Assembly: GCA_963169105.1 (NCBI GenBank)
Contig: OY720643.1
Location: 81,203,696-81,267,695, forward strand
Length of the DNA stretch: 64,000 nucleotides
Source of the DNA: Ceriagrion tenellum
Lineage: Eukaryota; Arthropoda; Insecta; Odonata; Coenagrionidae
Direction: 5' to 3'
Positions 22,393 through 34,350 of this stretch are shown piece by piece. The position numbers and the translations under genes are program-made. The notes under the pieces are model-generated. The model saw only the letters and a list, made by a program, of their open reading frames with translations. It was not told where the DNA came from and made no database searches. Positions within the stretch are counted from its first letter, which is position 1. Every line of letters begins with the position of its first letter.

Positions 22393-23424
22393 GTATAGTA
22401 TAGTGCAATGTAATATAATATAGAGACAAGCAAAATAGTGCCTGCGCCTGGCCTCTTTATACTTCTCTTCTAATTCTTTAATTAATACTTCTGTAAATAA
22501 ACAATATATCTATCCTCCACAGAGAAAATGGCATCAGAGATCATTTGCCTCCCCTAAATGTCAACCGACCTACCAGTAATATTTTACTTTCATAATCTTC
22601 GCAAAATCGACTTTATTCGAGCTCAAAAAGTGGCACCTGAATGCTACCCAATCTTTTAACTGCGATTTCCCTGGTTCCGTAATCGGAAATCGAGGGGTTG
22701 ATGCCGACACCAAGTTTCTCTTCACCTTCGTTTCATTCGCCAAATTAAAGGCCTAGAGAAATTATGCAGCTTTAAAAGTGAAAATGACCTAAGATTACGT
22801 CCGTGCGTTGACCCTGATTAAAGACCAAACAAACTGGTTCCATGCGGAAAAAGCGGTCATTTCCTAAAAATCGTTGAAATATTTCCGTCCTCATTACTTG
22901 GATCCACCTGGCTTTTCAGTCAAGAAAAAAGATTTTTCGCCCTTCAATAGTTTTAAGAAAGTGAGAAATATCGATGTCTTCAGGCCATTGCAACGCTGTA
23001 CATTATCACTATCAACCATTTTCTCTACACTGCAGAAAACCCGGGAATGATTGAGAGTGATAAGTGATAATTAAATTATCTTACACGTGACTATATATTT
23101 ACTCAAGTTTTTCGAGTCAATTTAATATAAGCAAATCGAGGAATGCGGACTGAGCAAGCTTGAACAAACCATAGCCAAAATAAGAATTAAACTATTGCAG
23201 TCGAGCCGTCTAGACCCAAATTTTAGTGGGCGTAACCAACTAGCCGCAGTTTAATGACGCATAATCCATTTTCTCGAGGTGGCTGGAGTGTTAATCGTTA
23301 AGAGTATTAAAGCATATTTCCCATTACTTTATAAGTAAATTGAAAAAAAAATTATCTTGACCCTACTCACATAAGTACATTTTACGCGTAGGAGGCAACC
23401 ATTTACGTAGTAAATTGAATGGTG

Positions 23425-23600
23425 AAAGAATTATATTAGAAAATTTTCGTCTCAGTTGAAGCATTTTTATGAATAAATGTTTTTATGGCGCGGAATTCGG
23501 CATTCAAGCGAAAGTAATACGTAAATACGCATTCATTACTCAGCATGATGCCTCGATAATTGTAATCAACCATTATAATAACATGAATCATTATTTCAAG
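23425..23600. repeat. Diverged AT-rich repeat, copy 1 (5' part)
   Basis: Colinear with 25325-25490. Shared landmarks are AAATTTTCGTCTCA, a GGCG(C/T)(G/A)GAATTCG block and CCATTATAAT-like sequence. The minus-strand conceptual translations also align loosely (I-I-M-V...Y-R-G-I-M-L against I-I-M-I...Y-Q-G-I-I-L). The matching 3' part appears at 24490-24640, so copy 1 seems to be split by about 0.9 kb of other sequence. Confidence 0.5.
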
Positions 23601-24103
23601 TTGCTTCCAAATTTGCGTCAAGTGCGGTAAGGCAGCGTGTTAACCTTCTATGAACGGAATAATGAAATATCAGCATGAAAAACATACTGCTAATATATTT
23701 CTGCATTAAAAATATGAAATTTATTTGATAATAACATTTATCTTTAAATGTGATGTATTTGTATTGTATATATTTTATTTAAAATAATACTTTACATAAT
23801 AATATTTACTCAAGGTATACTTCAACATTAACTTCAAACAAACCATTTTAAACATTCCAAATTTTTTCTTCATATGACTATTAATTTCAGAGCTACGCCA
23901 GGCAAACCATCGTCAGTGAATAGCGTCACACATTCATCTGTTCAAATTGTTCGACATACCGCCGAAAGGGACGCAAATTTCCACACACTTAATCCGAAGC
24001 TTTACAACTCTGTCCAGCGCAGCAACTAAATGGAAAGCCTCATAGAAAACAGAAATTTCAATGATTTATAAACGTACATTCCTGTACGTTTCTGTGTTTC
24101 TTT

Positions 24104-24420
24104 GGTTTGGCCATGTTGAGAGAATGGATGAGGGTCGAATAACGAAACAGATATATAAGAGTGAAATGAATGGTGCGAGAGGTAGAGGTAGGCTGAGATA
24201 GTTGTGGCTGAGGAAATTCTTAGGAGGAATATTAGGGGTGTTAAAAACAGAAGGGCGTGTATGAAGCAGTGTATGGGGGTAAATGAGGCAAAAGAGGTTT
24301 GTAAGGACAGGTCAGTATGGAGGAAATTTTTGAAGCAGAGTTAGGTGTACAAGTATGTATTTATGAGTGAAACTTTGTGACTGCGCCTACTCGGGAAGGG
24401 AACGGCGTGATTGGTATGTA
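24104..24420 (+). mobile_element. LINE C-terminal fragment, WFGHVERMDE type
   Basis: The plus strand at 24104 reads W-F-G-H-V-E-R-M-D-E-G-R-I-T-K-Q, then G-A-R-G-R-G-R-L-R and a stop. After a frame shift it continues E-E-I-L-R-R-N-I-R-G-V-K-N, A-K-E-V-C-K-D-R-S-V-W-R. This is the standard C-terminus of a large class of arthropod LINE ORF2 proteins (GHVxRM...RGRPR...DRxxWR). A typical short 3' UTR with a GTATGTATGTAG end follows. It is frameshifted, about 75 codons, inactive, and lies inside the gap of the split repeat described at 23425. Confidence 0.75.
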
Positions 24421-24489
24421 TGTAGAAACGTAACAAACTTGATCCGCTCGTGTAAAGAGGGTTTGATTTGCAATGAATTCCCAAAAAAC

Positions 24490-24640
24490 AAAACGGTAAC
24501 ATGCAATCATTTTCGCTATTATTCACACATATTACTAATATAGTTACTTACATTAATAAGAACACGTGCGCAGAGTTTCGCGCATATCTGCACACCAACG
24601 TAAATCGCTCCAACCACCATAAGCGTCGACTGGTGCGGAA
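24490..24640. repeat. Diverged AT-rich repeat, copy 1 (3' part)
   Basis: TTTCGCGCATATCTGCACAC...AATCGCTCCAACCACC aligns with TTTCCCGCAAATATGCACAA...AATTGCTCCAACAACC at about 25640-25685. With 23425-23600 it makes up the interrupted copy. Confidence 0.5.
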
Positions 24641-24654
24641 AATGTAAGCATCAC

Positions 24655-25050
24655 ATGGATCGCGCGAGGGAGCGAGGAGTGGAGGGAGAATGCGCAGGGA
24701 GCGGTGTTCGGGTGCCGTGAAAGTGGATCACTAGGCTATGGAGGAGCGGAACGCATCTTTTCCGCTGCTATGGCCGTTCAGTGTCAGGGGGCACCCGGCT
24801 AAGTCCCTTCCGGCGGCCAGTGGGCTCTGGCCATCTCGTCCTTGCGTTCACGGGCGGCGTTCGAAATCCGTGGAGGTCAACCCCTCAAGGCCCGGGGCGA
24901 CATTTGGTGGTACCGGCCGTGGTCGTGTAGATGTGCATTCACCCCCCTAGATAAATGCACTTACACCTATCTTGATAACCATGCGCCGGACCTCTCATGG
25001 AGGCGGTGGTCGCTACCCGCGGCTATTTGCAGAGGTCACTTTAAAAAATA
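24655..25050 (+). other. GC-rich block, no recognised product
   Basis: An abrupt GC-rich, CpG-bearing stretch. The plus strand is open in two overlapping frames (24738-24950 and 24842-25051, about 70 codons each) with no family I recognise. It could be a CpG island, an exon or inserted DNA. It ends where AT-rich DNA resumes at about 25045. Confidence 0.35.
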
Positions 25051-25289
25051 AATCGCGAGAGGATTTTAAGCATCGTTGGCCAAAGTGAGGCAAATACATT
25101 GCCTTATAGAAGGACTCAATAGTATGGAGTAGATGATTTTGTTTCGTAGGAATGGGAAACAATTGGTGCCCATATAAAACAACACGTGGTAGTTATGCAA
25201 ATTAATGGTTAAATTCTAGCACTTTTAATCAATGCAAATGAAGTGCTTCTATGCAAGATTTGGTACTTTCCCGGGGAATAATATTAAGG

Positions 25290-25735
25290 AAAGTGTCTCG
25301 GTTTCGAGATAAATTTCCGTATAAATAGAGGGATATTTTCAAATTTTCGTCTCAAAGTATTGTTATGAATTGGGTTTACGGCGTAGAATTCGAAAGGTAC
25401 GCAAATATTGAATGTTAATATGTGTTTTATATTCAGTATAATACCTTGATATTCATTACGAATCATTATAATCATATCACACATTTATTTTCGTGTTTAG
25501 GAGAAAAACTGTACGCATGTTATCGAATTATTTCAAAATATAATCCAAGAGCCATGACGCATAAATTGCCAAAAAACCAAATCGTTAGCATGAATTTTTA
25601 TTTCATTTTTATCGATAAATATTATTCACGCATGTAAAGTTTCCCGCAAATATGCACAAAACCGAAAATTGCTCCAACAACCTAAAACAGGTTCGAGCGT
25701 TGTGTGCCTAGTGAATTAACAATGAGGCTAAGGTG
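25290..25735. repeat. Diverged AT-rich repeat, copy 2 (uninterrupted)
   Basis: Contains both the part matching 23425-23600 and the part matching 24490-24640, with no LINE between them. It therefore represents the undisturbed arrangement. Confidence 0.5.
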
Positions 25736-25769
25736 TTTTTTGCAATTCGCAAAATATCTTTCACCTCCA

Positions 25770-26032
25770 TACGGGCGGCAGGGTTCAAATCCTTACAGAG
25801 AATGATGTTTTTCAGAGGAAAGGCGATTCCTACTTGAGTGTCTTGTGGAGGGCACCCCAAGTACAGTACTCCGTCTGTCGGATGAGACCTTAAACCGCGG
25901 CCCCATTGGTGCCTTCCGTTAAGAGCAGGCTAATGCCAACGCCGGGTTTCTATCCACCCCCTTTCCCTTACCCATCCCCATTGGCACAAATGACCTTAGC
26001 AGTCGGTCGCCTCCCCAAAAATCCAATCCAAT
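25770..26032 (+). repeat. tRNA-derived SINE, copy B
   Basis: A perfect B box, GGGTTCAAATCC (about 25791-25802), is preserved. The core GTACTCCGTCTGTCGGATGA, the CCGGGTTTCTATCCACC block and the CCAATCCAAT tail follow. No A box or TSD could be identified with confidence, so the copy appears 5'-truncated or altered. Same orientation as copies A and C. Confidence 0.88.
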
Positions 26033-27463
26033 CTGATAATACAACCACGCAATATTTACTATGGAAATGTTTTCCATCTTAACCTAACGGAATAGAGATG
26101 TAAAAAACATATCATTCATTCCAAATCAGTAACTACACGGAAAAGAAAAACACAATAGAAGAATGAGTGTGATGTAGCAGCTCCTTGGATAGGGAAAAAG
26201 TTTCTCGTCTCCGTCATAGCAGGTGCTTCTTTTTTATATATCCTCATGGGGCAGACCTACTCCTCGTGCCTTTAGTTACTATCAGGCTTTCAGGAAAAGT
26301 TTCACAAGTAAAACATTCGCTTGCTCGGAAAGTATCTATTTCCCAGTGGATTCTTAATCCCCCATGATTTTCCTTACTTTCTCCCAGTCGGGACAGGAGG
26401 AGCACCACGAAAGAGAAACGAAAGCAAGGCCAAAGAGAAAATTTTTAATGGGATACCACCACTTAGTTCCCCCCCTAATTTCTAAAGAGGGCGTAATGGC
26501 CCCTCAGTGCCACATAAATAATGCGAAAACTTTGGGACGTCGACCTTCAAGAGTCCAATCAGCGGGAAGCAAGATCGAAGACTGTGGAAGAATTGGATGA
26601 TTCTTCAGTCGGACACGGAAGGCTCGCTGATTGCAATGAGTAGGCTGCCCACGCACTCGCCTTACGCACAAGAATGAAAAGACGTCAGGTTGGTGACGCA
26701 ATGACGCGAAATGAAACGAAAATAAACTTTAAGCTTTACTTCAGCTTGAGGCGAAACTGAGGTACTGAGTGGTGTTTCATTCGGGAGAAAAACGGTTCAT
26801 ATAAAATCATTAAAGAATCTCCCTCCCCTCCATCAATAAATAATATACTACAATTTCGACCTGTTCATAGTATTGTAATTGCTTCCGCAATATCAGGTAA
26901 TTAAAGAAGTACTAGTACTGCGGTTAAAACTACTGCCCAAACAAATTATAGATCTTGATCTCGCTTTATACCAGGTGACTTTATATTAATTACTGTAGTA
27001 ATGAATCTAATTGCCCTTAAAATAGATAATACACCCGAGAGATTTAATTAAAGTTTTTACATCCAGGGAACCTCCAGCATGAGCAATAAATTCAGCAAGT
27101 GGACGGTACATTAACCTTACCTTCAATAGCTCTTCTTGCTTCTTCACCTTCACTAACTTTATCTTGCTAAAAGAAGAGTTAATGAAGGGGCAACAACTAA
27201 ATTCTTATCTTATTAAGACGCTGAAAAGCTAGTTCAGGTGCCCTTAATATGACAGGAACGAAGCAGTTTCCTAGTAACGCGTTAAAAATATTAGACAGGT
27301 TTGCAAAAGACAGATGGTAAGAAAAGAAAGGAAGGAGGTTAGAGGCGAGCGAATGATATCAGGAGTCGTAATTGTATCATTTTCGGTGATAATTTAGGAC
27401 CTAATAGCCATTCCTTATAATTAGCACTTTGCATACCATACATATTCCATTTCACTAAAAAAC
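26033..27463. other. Gene-free DNA
   Basis: ORFs of 60-78 codons with no recognisable motif. No repeat pairing found. Confidence 0.5.
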
Positions 27464-27530
27464 CCACCCAGGCAGGGTTCGAACGAACGACATTTAGAAC
27501 AGCAGGCAAAGACTAGGCCGTTGGTAGTAT
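27464..27530 (-). repeat. tRNA-derived sequence
   Basis: On the minus strand an A-box-like GGCCTAGT is followed by TGCTGTTCTAAATGTCG (anticodon-arm-like) and a B-box/T-arm GTTCGTTCGAACCCTGCC, then TGGGTGGGTTTTTT. The run of T resembles a polymerase III terminator. The 5' acceptor strand does not pair, so this is a SINE head or pseudogene rather than a working tRNA. Confidence 0.55.
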
Positions 27531-28011
27531 GGAGGGCAAATCAAGATAACACCGCTCATCTCAGAAACCGAAAGGTCGCAAAGTTGTGGCGGTAGCAGAA
27601 ATGCTGTCCTTTCACACCTATTATATTGCACCGAAACCTCTTTTTGGCTTAAAAAGCATACAATCGGCCTGAGCAAGGAGGGAATGGGGAATCAAAAAGC
27701 GCACAGATTTCGCAAACGATTTTCCAGCACCTTGAGAATAGCATCTCAGAAATGAAATCCGTTGAACTGCCGCTTCACGCAAGTCTCTATATGTGAAAGA
27801 GTACTATAACCTTTAGAGAATTCGGAAAGAAAATCAAGGTGCATGGCAATTGGCTCTTTAATCGGCTATATTTGGTAAAAGAATCATATAATGAAATACA
27901 TTTGAATAAATAAAAGAGAATAGAACTTTTTAATACGGCAAGTAGGCTAAATTAGATACATAAATCAACATTTTTCCTTATGATTAAAAATAGTACCACC
28001 AAGTTGCTGGA

Positions 28012-28085
28012 AAAGTGTTAGCTAGCACATCATATCAAGGTAATTGGGGGATCTGGATTCGTACCTTAGCCAAATCAAATTTTTA
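28012..28085 (+). repeat. tRNA-derived element, degenerate copy (family of 46.0 kb)
   Basis: TTAGCTAGCACATCATATCA, then GGTAATTGGGGGATCTGGATTC and AAATCAAATTTTTAT align in order with the element at 45995-46080 (A box, AATTGGGAGATCCGGGGTT, TCAAATGATTT). The B box is mutated (GGATTCGTACC). Confidence 0.55.
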
Positions 28086-29908
28086 TCGTAGTGTACATTT
28101 CTTTTATTAAATTTTATAGTCGACACCATTGTGTTTGAACGACGCACCTAAATGTAAATGCAATTTTCACCGCACGTTACGTTTGAATTTCAAATTGGTT
28201 TCGCGTTAACAGTAAGAGGCTATTATACAGTAGCAGAATGTGGACACGCTGCTAACCATAAGACGATAGGGAGAAAGAAACGAAAGGCATTCTGGGTGGG
28301 GCACCACCGTTACAAGACAAACACTTACAGCCCCTCGTCATAAATTGAACCTAAATATAGACACGGAGCATAATTCCTTCTGAGAGCACTTTTCCAGAGT
28401 TCATGACCTCATCAAAAGTTCACCATTTTCCTCGGCCCTCGCCTGTCACTGCTGTTGACGAAGAGCTTTGTAATGAAATTGAACAAAAAAAACTCGTTAT
28501 TCGCCGATTCTAGTCTCCGGGAATATCGCTGCACGAGAAAAACGGGTCACCAGTTATTGACCCTCCATATGACAGATTACCAAAGCGCGTGATATCGTGT
28601 CCGATCCATGCAGCACTACGCGAATATTGCAATCGGAAAAAGTTTGCTTTCGTCAATTTTTTCCCCACGTCTTGCTTCGAGTACTGAAATGGATTACTGC
28701 GGCTTAGTCTCGTCGTACAAATAAGCAAACTACGAGTAGGTCGACCACTTTCAATATAACTGATCTTTTTTTTAAGCTCACGATAACTGTGAAAACTGTA
28801 GTTATGTAACCCGAATTGAATTGGTATTGTGTGAGCGCCAGTTGCACCTTTCCGGTAATGATGTGATGCGAGTTCGGATCATGCATAGATTTTGATTGAG
28901 CTAACCTCCTATACCTACTTATTTACCTCTTTCTCTATTTATCTTCTTGAAAACATCAAATTCCTTTTTCATTTTGAACTACCAGATTATTCCAATAAAC
29001 TAGCAATAAATACTCACAATCTACAGTGTCCCTGGCTATCAATGTCTCATTCACATTAGATATCTAAGCGTTATTTAAAGTAAAAACCTGCCTCCCGGAT
29101 TTTTATGGGTGAACTACAACTATTGAAAGAAAGGTCACAGAGGAGTATCTTAGCCGAAACATGTAAGTTGTTCCTATCTCAGAATTTGAGTCTATTAAAT
29201 ACGCCTTCAGGCGATTCAGCAAATAGCACCTAAATAGGTACTTAAATCCACGGCTGGCTAAGATTGTCAACAACTAAAATAGACTACATATAGGCATTTT
29301 TAATTTGCGCATCAAACTATTAGGAATCGATTTTTTAGATTTAAAGGAATTTTATTAAATTACGCCCAATCCCAATGTAACCATATTCCGGGCGCTTTGA
29401 AACTTGAATACTGTATCTGTAAGTTCAACTCCACCCCCCAACATTGCTCAATATTTAAGCAGTTAACTTTATAAATTCCCCATCATTATTACTATTAATA
29501 ACCTAGACTAAGCAATCTTCTCAGGAAGATTCAGTATTAGTAGGAACAGAGTTAAAAAGGTGAAGAGCAACCTCGTATTTGTGTAATATAGGATATTTCA
29601 CGACTGAAACTGAAGAAATATAGGAAAGACGTAAAGAAAATACGTGTATTCATAGAAATAGTGCGTGGAAAACGACCGGGGTGGCAAAAAATTATGGAAT
29701 ATACAAATACTATTCCCTTCACTAAACCTAGTTATACATTTCATTGCCGGATACACTGCCAAACCAGCCCAGTTTTCCAGATTCAATGTTCGGTCGGAAT
29801 TAAAGTGTACTGGTGGGATGAAAGTTATACTCAAAATCACGGGTAAAACTTCAAAGGACAGATAATAAAAAGAAAATATTAGATAAACTCGCAAAAAAAA
29901 CAATGACA

Positions 29909-31004
29909 AGTAGACTTGAATACAGTAGTAAAAAATAGCAAGCTCCGTTTTTTTGCCGATGATGCAGTAGTGTATAAGGAAATTAGAAATGAAGAGGACA
30001 GGCAGTCTTTAGCTAAGGATTTAGATGCGATTGATGATTGGTGAGATAGTTGGCAGCTAGATTAAATTGGAAGAAATGCGCGATAATGAACTTTTGGAAA
30101 AAGAATGGTTTTCCCCGGAATAATTACTGCATCAAAGAAAAGAAAATATCTAACGTAGTATCTATTAAATACTTAGGCGTCACCATCACTGAAGACATGT
30201 CATGGGGGAAACACATCAGGGAAATACTAGTGTACTGTAGTAGTGTAATGTAGTTACTAGTGTAGCAAACCGTAGATTCGTATTATTTTTTCGTATTATA
30301 CTTCGTATTATTCGTATTATAATTAGGATTCGTACAAAGGGTTCTAGGCAAATGTGATGAGAGAGTACGAGAAAGAAGCTATTTTACACTTGTCAGGCCT
30401 CATTTAGAATATGCCGCAAGTATATGGGATCCGTACGAGGAAGGTTTGATAAAAGAATTAGAGCGCGTGCAAAGGAGATCCGCTAGGTTTGTTAAAGGCC
30501 GTTATGATAATTGTATAAGTGTTACGAGTGTAATAGAAGAACTACGATGGGAATTACTATCAGAACGCAGGTTAAAATTTAGGTTAAACATTTTAAGTAA
30601 ATTCGAAACCGATTTGGTTTCACAGATGAGGTTAGTTATATATTGAGAACCCCTGCGTATTATGCTAGGTTTGATAATATTAACAAGATTAGAGAGATAG
30701 ATTGTCGTACTGATAGATTTAAAATGTCATTTTTCCCGCGTACCATAAGAGAGAACAATACGCAGCGTAGCAAAGGTGAAATATAGTTAGAGTAGTCTGT
30801 AGTGCATGATGCATGTAATAACAACCAATAATCCCTCTCTTATTATGTAGATACTAACCATCTAGCTGCATGTGACCCTATTTTCTAGCATATCCCCCTT
30901 AAATATCCTACTTGCATGGCAATAGTGCATGTTTGGTGATCTTCACCCCCTGCCACACACCCTCGTGGTGGCTCGCAGGGTATTACGTAGATGTAGATGT
31001 AGAC
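29909..31004 (+). mobile_element. LINE reverse transcriptase, 3' half, subfamily 2 (inactive)
   Basis: The plus strand contains the catalytic F-A-D-D at 29952-29963, then D-A-I-D-D-W and a stop. The 67-codon frame 30050-30253 follows (K-C-A-I-M-N-F-W-K-K-N-G, Y-L-G-V-T-I-T-E-D-M-S-W). A short ATTCGTATTAT-rich expansion (about 30230-30320) breaks the frame. The C-terminal blocks (A-S-I-W-D-P-Y-E-E-G, E-R-V-Q-R-R-S-A-R-F-V-K) resume at 30410-30646. The stem-loop is at 30945-30980 and the TAGATGTAGATGTAGA tail ends at 31004. It is the nearest relative of the 18961-20090 copy, in opposite orientation. Confidence 0.9.
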
Positions 31005-31326
31005 CTTAATAAGAACTACGGAATAAGAAACGGCTCGTATGAATGGCACATGTTAAGTTACCTTTGGGAAAAAGGTGTACCATTGGAAGACCAATATAAG
31101 ATAACACGATTACCTTGCTGTTGAGAAAGTACGAATACATAAAGGATGAAGAGAGAACAGACAAAATGCCCACAATATCAACGGAAGAGGAGAAAGAAGT
31201 AGATCATGGTTCAGTGTACTAATGAAGTTGTATTTCCACATATATAAGATGACTGGTCAAGGTCAAATTGTCATCGATGTTGTCTCAAAGGTCCAGCCTT
31301 CCCAATAACGGAGCGATCTTTAAAGA

Positions 31327-31766
31327 ATGATCGGATTAGTTTCCCGACCACCCTCCTTTCAAAGTAGGAATGGGCGACAGAGAAACAAATTGAATGGGCT
31401 CTCCACTCATCACTACGTAATTTCCTCATCAGGGGGAAGGCCAAAGTCATCTCAAAACCCTATTAATTTCACCGCAAGTTGGGGAAAGGAGTTTGGCAGC
31501 GCTGTGGGTCATGTAACGATTGGAGCTCGGTCACATATATATCGACTCTGCCAAAAGCAAAAGCTCCATCCGTCAGAGAATCAAATAAGTCTAATGGTGG
31601 ATCTCACCGCATATCAAAATTCGTCCCACAGGTCTATGAACTTGAGGAACGGGGGTCTCTCGAATCGACAAGTTTCCGCAGGCATGGTTGTAAGGATAAA
31701 CGTATCAAAGTTATATGGAAGTATTCGACAAGTGAATTGATTTTGACCAAAAAAAGGAGTAACTAA
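31327..31766 (+). other. Unassigned open stretch (137 codons)
   Basis: Frame 31327-31740 is open for 137 codons and a second frame, 31479-31766, for 95. Composition is slightly GC-richer than the neighbourhood. I see no signal peptide, membrane segment, zinc-binding pattern or transposase motif, and no start context that decides between frames. It lies directly downstream of a LINE. Chance openness, a host exon or an unrecognised mobile ORF all remain possible. Confidence 0.2.
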
Positions 31767-34080
31767 TCATGACATTTTGAAAATGCACTGAAATAATTTA
31801 CGGTGGAGCTGTTGACAACAACAAAATTACTCTTTTCTTAAAAAATTACGCAGAAAACAACTTCATTTCGAGTTGAGCTGGTAAGATTCAGCATTGCCAG
31901 CAAGTAAGCATTTAAAGACGAAGATAGGTAAACAGCTACAGAACCGAGTGCTTAAGATTAGCGGTTTGGGGGGATTAATTATAGAAATCTAATTTTCATT
32001 TAAATGTTTATATTATTTGTAATTATATCAATACTTGTTGGATTTATCAGCCTTGATTAAGTAGTAAGTCGATTTAATCTAGATAAGCTGAATGGCTCTT
32101 CAATTTTTTTTTCGTAATGATAACAAAGATATTTTACATTGGGATATTATCATAAAGCTACTGTTACTTCACTAAACATAAGGTACAAATGGTTGTAATC
32201 AGTATGAAAACCAAATGAAATTGATTTAAGAAAAGAAAAGAAAAAGTTTCGGAAACATTCTCTAACCCTCGGTTTCAGAAAAAAAGGAGTACTGGACTAA
32301 GTTAGAGTAAATCACGAGGGCGTGAAGAAATTTCACGAAGGAAAGACCGTTACGGGAGAGGAAAAATTCGGAAAGATGAAGACACAGCGTGTCACGTTGA
32401 TGAATCCCTAATTAAAGTTGAATCACTGAATATTCCCCAGGATTTTATCAGATATTTATTAAGCGATTGTCTTATACACCAGCATTACACTTCAGTTTTT
32501 AATGATATAATAAGGAAATTTACACAGATTCACTAAAATAAGGGGTCAATACAGATAATTCTGCGAAAAAAAGTCATAAAATAATACATAACTTTATAAT
32601 GGAGCGATTATTAATAATTAAATTAATTATAATGGTACGATTTCATAAATGGGTCTAGGCAACATCAGCAATGAGGAGATTTAAGTGCCATTGATGGGCC
32701 AAACAAAAGAGAGACTGAGTCAAAAAGCTAGGAAGACAATAAAAAAGTAGTATGGTAAAGACCTGTTTCGAATCAAACATCAATGAATAACACCTAAGTA
32801 TTTCGCTTTAGGGTATATTTATAAAATGACGGATATTTGTGCAGTTAGTTAAGTCAGAAAAATTGTGGTAGTTATACCGCGACACGACGAACTGCAGGCG
32901 GGGTTTGCTAGGTGTCCTGGCTGCGTCTTGGATTGGAATCGGTTAGTTTCTGATGGAGCTGAGTGTTTTCTTCTCGTAAGCGTTGAAGTTCGTTGTTGTG
33001 CGGCAAAACCATGTTTACCAAATGTTAACTACTTATTCTCCTCGTTAGGACCACCAACGTTGAGTCGGTTAAGTAAGATCTCCACGTTTCTCAAATTAAT
33101 TTATTACAGCCTGGATGCAATGCACGTTACAATCTCTGTCCAACTCCTTAGTTACATCAACGTCGTATTAATCCGTACATTACCAGGCCTCCTTGGCAAA
33201 CAGCATAAAATGATGGCAACATACCTGATCACCACATATTACTTGCACTTCATCGCAATTATTTAACATTCACATATCTCTCGCATTCTAAAGACTTAAG
33301 ACCCTTTTATAGACATGAATATCTAACTGAATCCAACATGCCTGAAATCGCTCCGTGGAAAGGAAATGATCGCGAATGATCAATCACAGAAAAGGGGGGA
33401 GAAAATGGAAGACTAAATTGGAATCTTACACAATAATCTTGGTAAGAGTGGTGAGAACGGTAATCGGGGAAATTCTTTCTCTACACAGACAGAACTGATT
33501 CACTGGAGTTTGCTGAGGTTTTCTAGCAAACTATCAAGTTATCACCATTTGACATCAACTCGAATATACATCTGCAGCAGCTGAAAGACCTGCCGTTTTA
33601 AAAATAAGAAATATTTCACAGCTGAGAAGGGGAGCCATTTCAGTATTCTCCCAAAAGTTTACCAAACGACTCGTTGAGGGAAGTCACTAAATCCCTCAGT
33701 CCATCTACCCCACATTTGCTGCACTGTATCTTTCGTCGTACGCTTCACAATAGAGTGCCAACAAGTTGCGCCACTGATTTCAGTGCTGACCTTAGAGTCG
33801 TATAAAACAGCCTTGACGCATTTTCACCTCGCGCAGGGCTCTGGAGTGACTACGTCTCCTTACTTCTGGTTACTGGCACACTTCTTAGCGTTCCTCTTCG
33901 AGAGATATCGCCAAATTTTTGCAGTAGCTGCCGATGCGAAGGAACTGGGAGTGGCGAGGTTTCCAATTGGAAGTGAAGAAAACAGGAGGGCGGGATCAAT
34001 GGATATAAAGGCGTGGGAAGGGTAAAAAAAAGAGAGGAAAGGGAGAATGGAACGAAACGCGTGAGGACAAAGGATAAAAA
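31767..34080. other. Gene-free DNA with one 133-codon open frame
   Basis: Mostly AT-rich. A plus-strand frame at 32865-33266 (133 codons) has a hydrophobic C-terminal half but no recognisable family. I do not call it a gene. Confidence 0.4.
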
Positions 34081-34350
34081 GAATAGGGTCGAATGAAGGA
34101 CAGGCACTGGAGGAAGGAAGGAAAAAATTGCACAGACTCACACACATAAAAACCCGGGTGTTGGCAGAGAGGCTGGGGTGGGATTTTGAAAGAAAGGGTG
34201 GCGAGTGAGAAAGAGCATCAATGCATGCATGCATGTATGAAGCCCATGTATAAATAAGCACATATGTATGTAAATATTGAAAGGGAAGCGGAACAAGGTT
34301 TTTCCGGAGAGAAGAAAGAGGAGGAGAAGGAGGGACGGCGTGGTCCCTTT
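34081..34350. repeat. Purine-rich low-complexity tract with ATGC-type microsatellite
   Basis: The plus strand is dominated by GGAAGG/GAGGAGAA runs. ATGCATGCATGCATGTATGA occurs at about 34223-34242. The long minus-strand ORF here (33860-34426) is Phe/Ser/Pro-rich and explained by this composition. Confidence 0.6.

Noticed and set aside
32865..33266. 133-codon plus-strand ORF with hydrophobic C-terminal half
   Set aside because: No signal peptide plus domain combination, no recognisable family, and no flanking gene structure.
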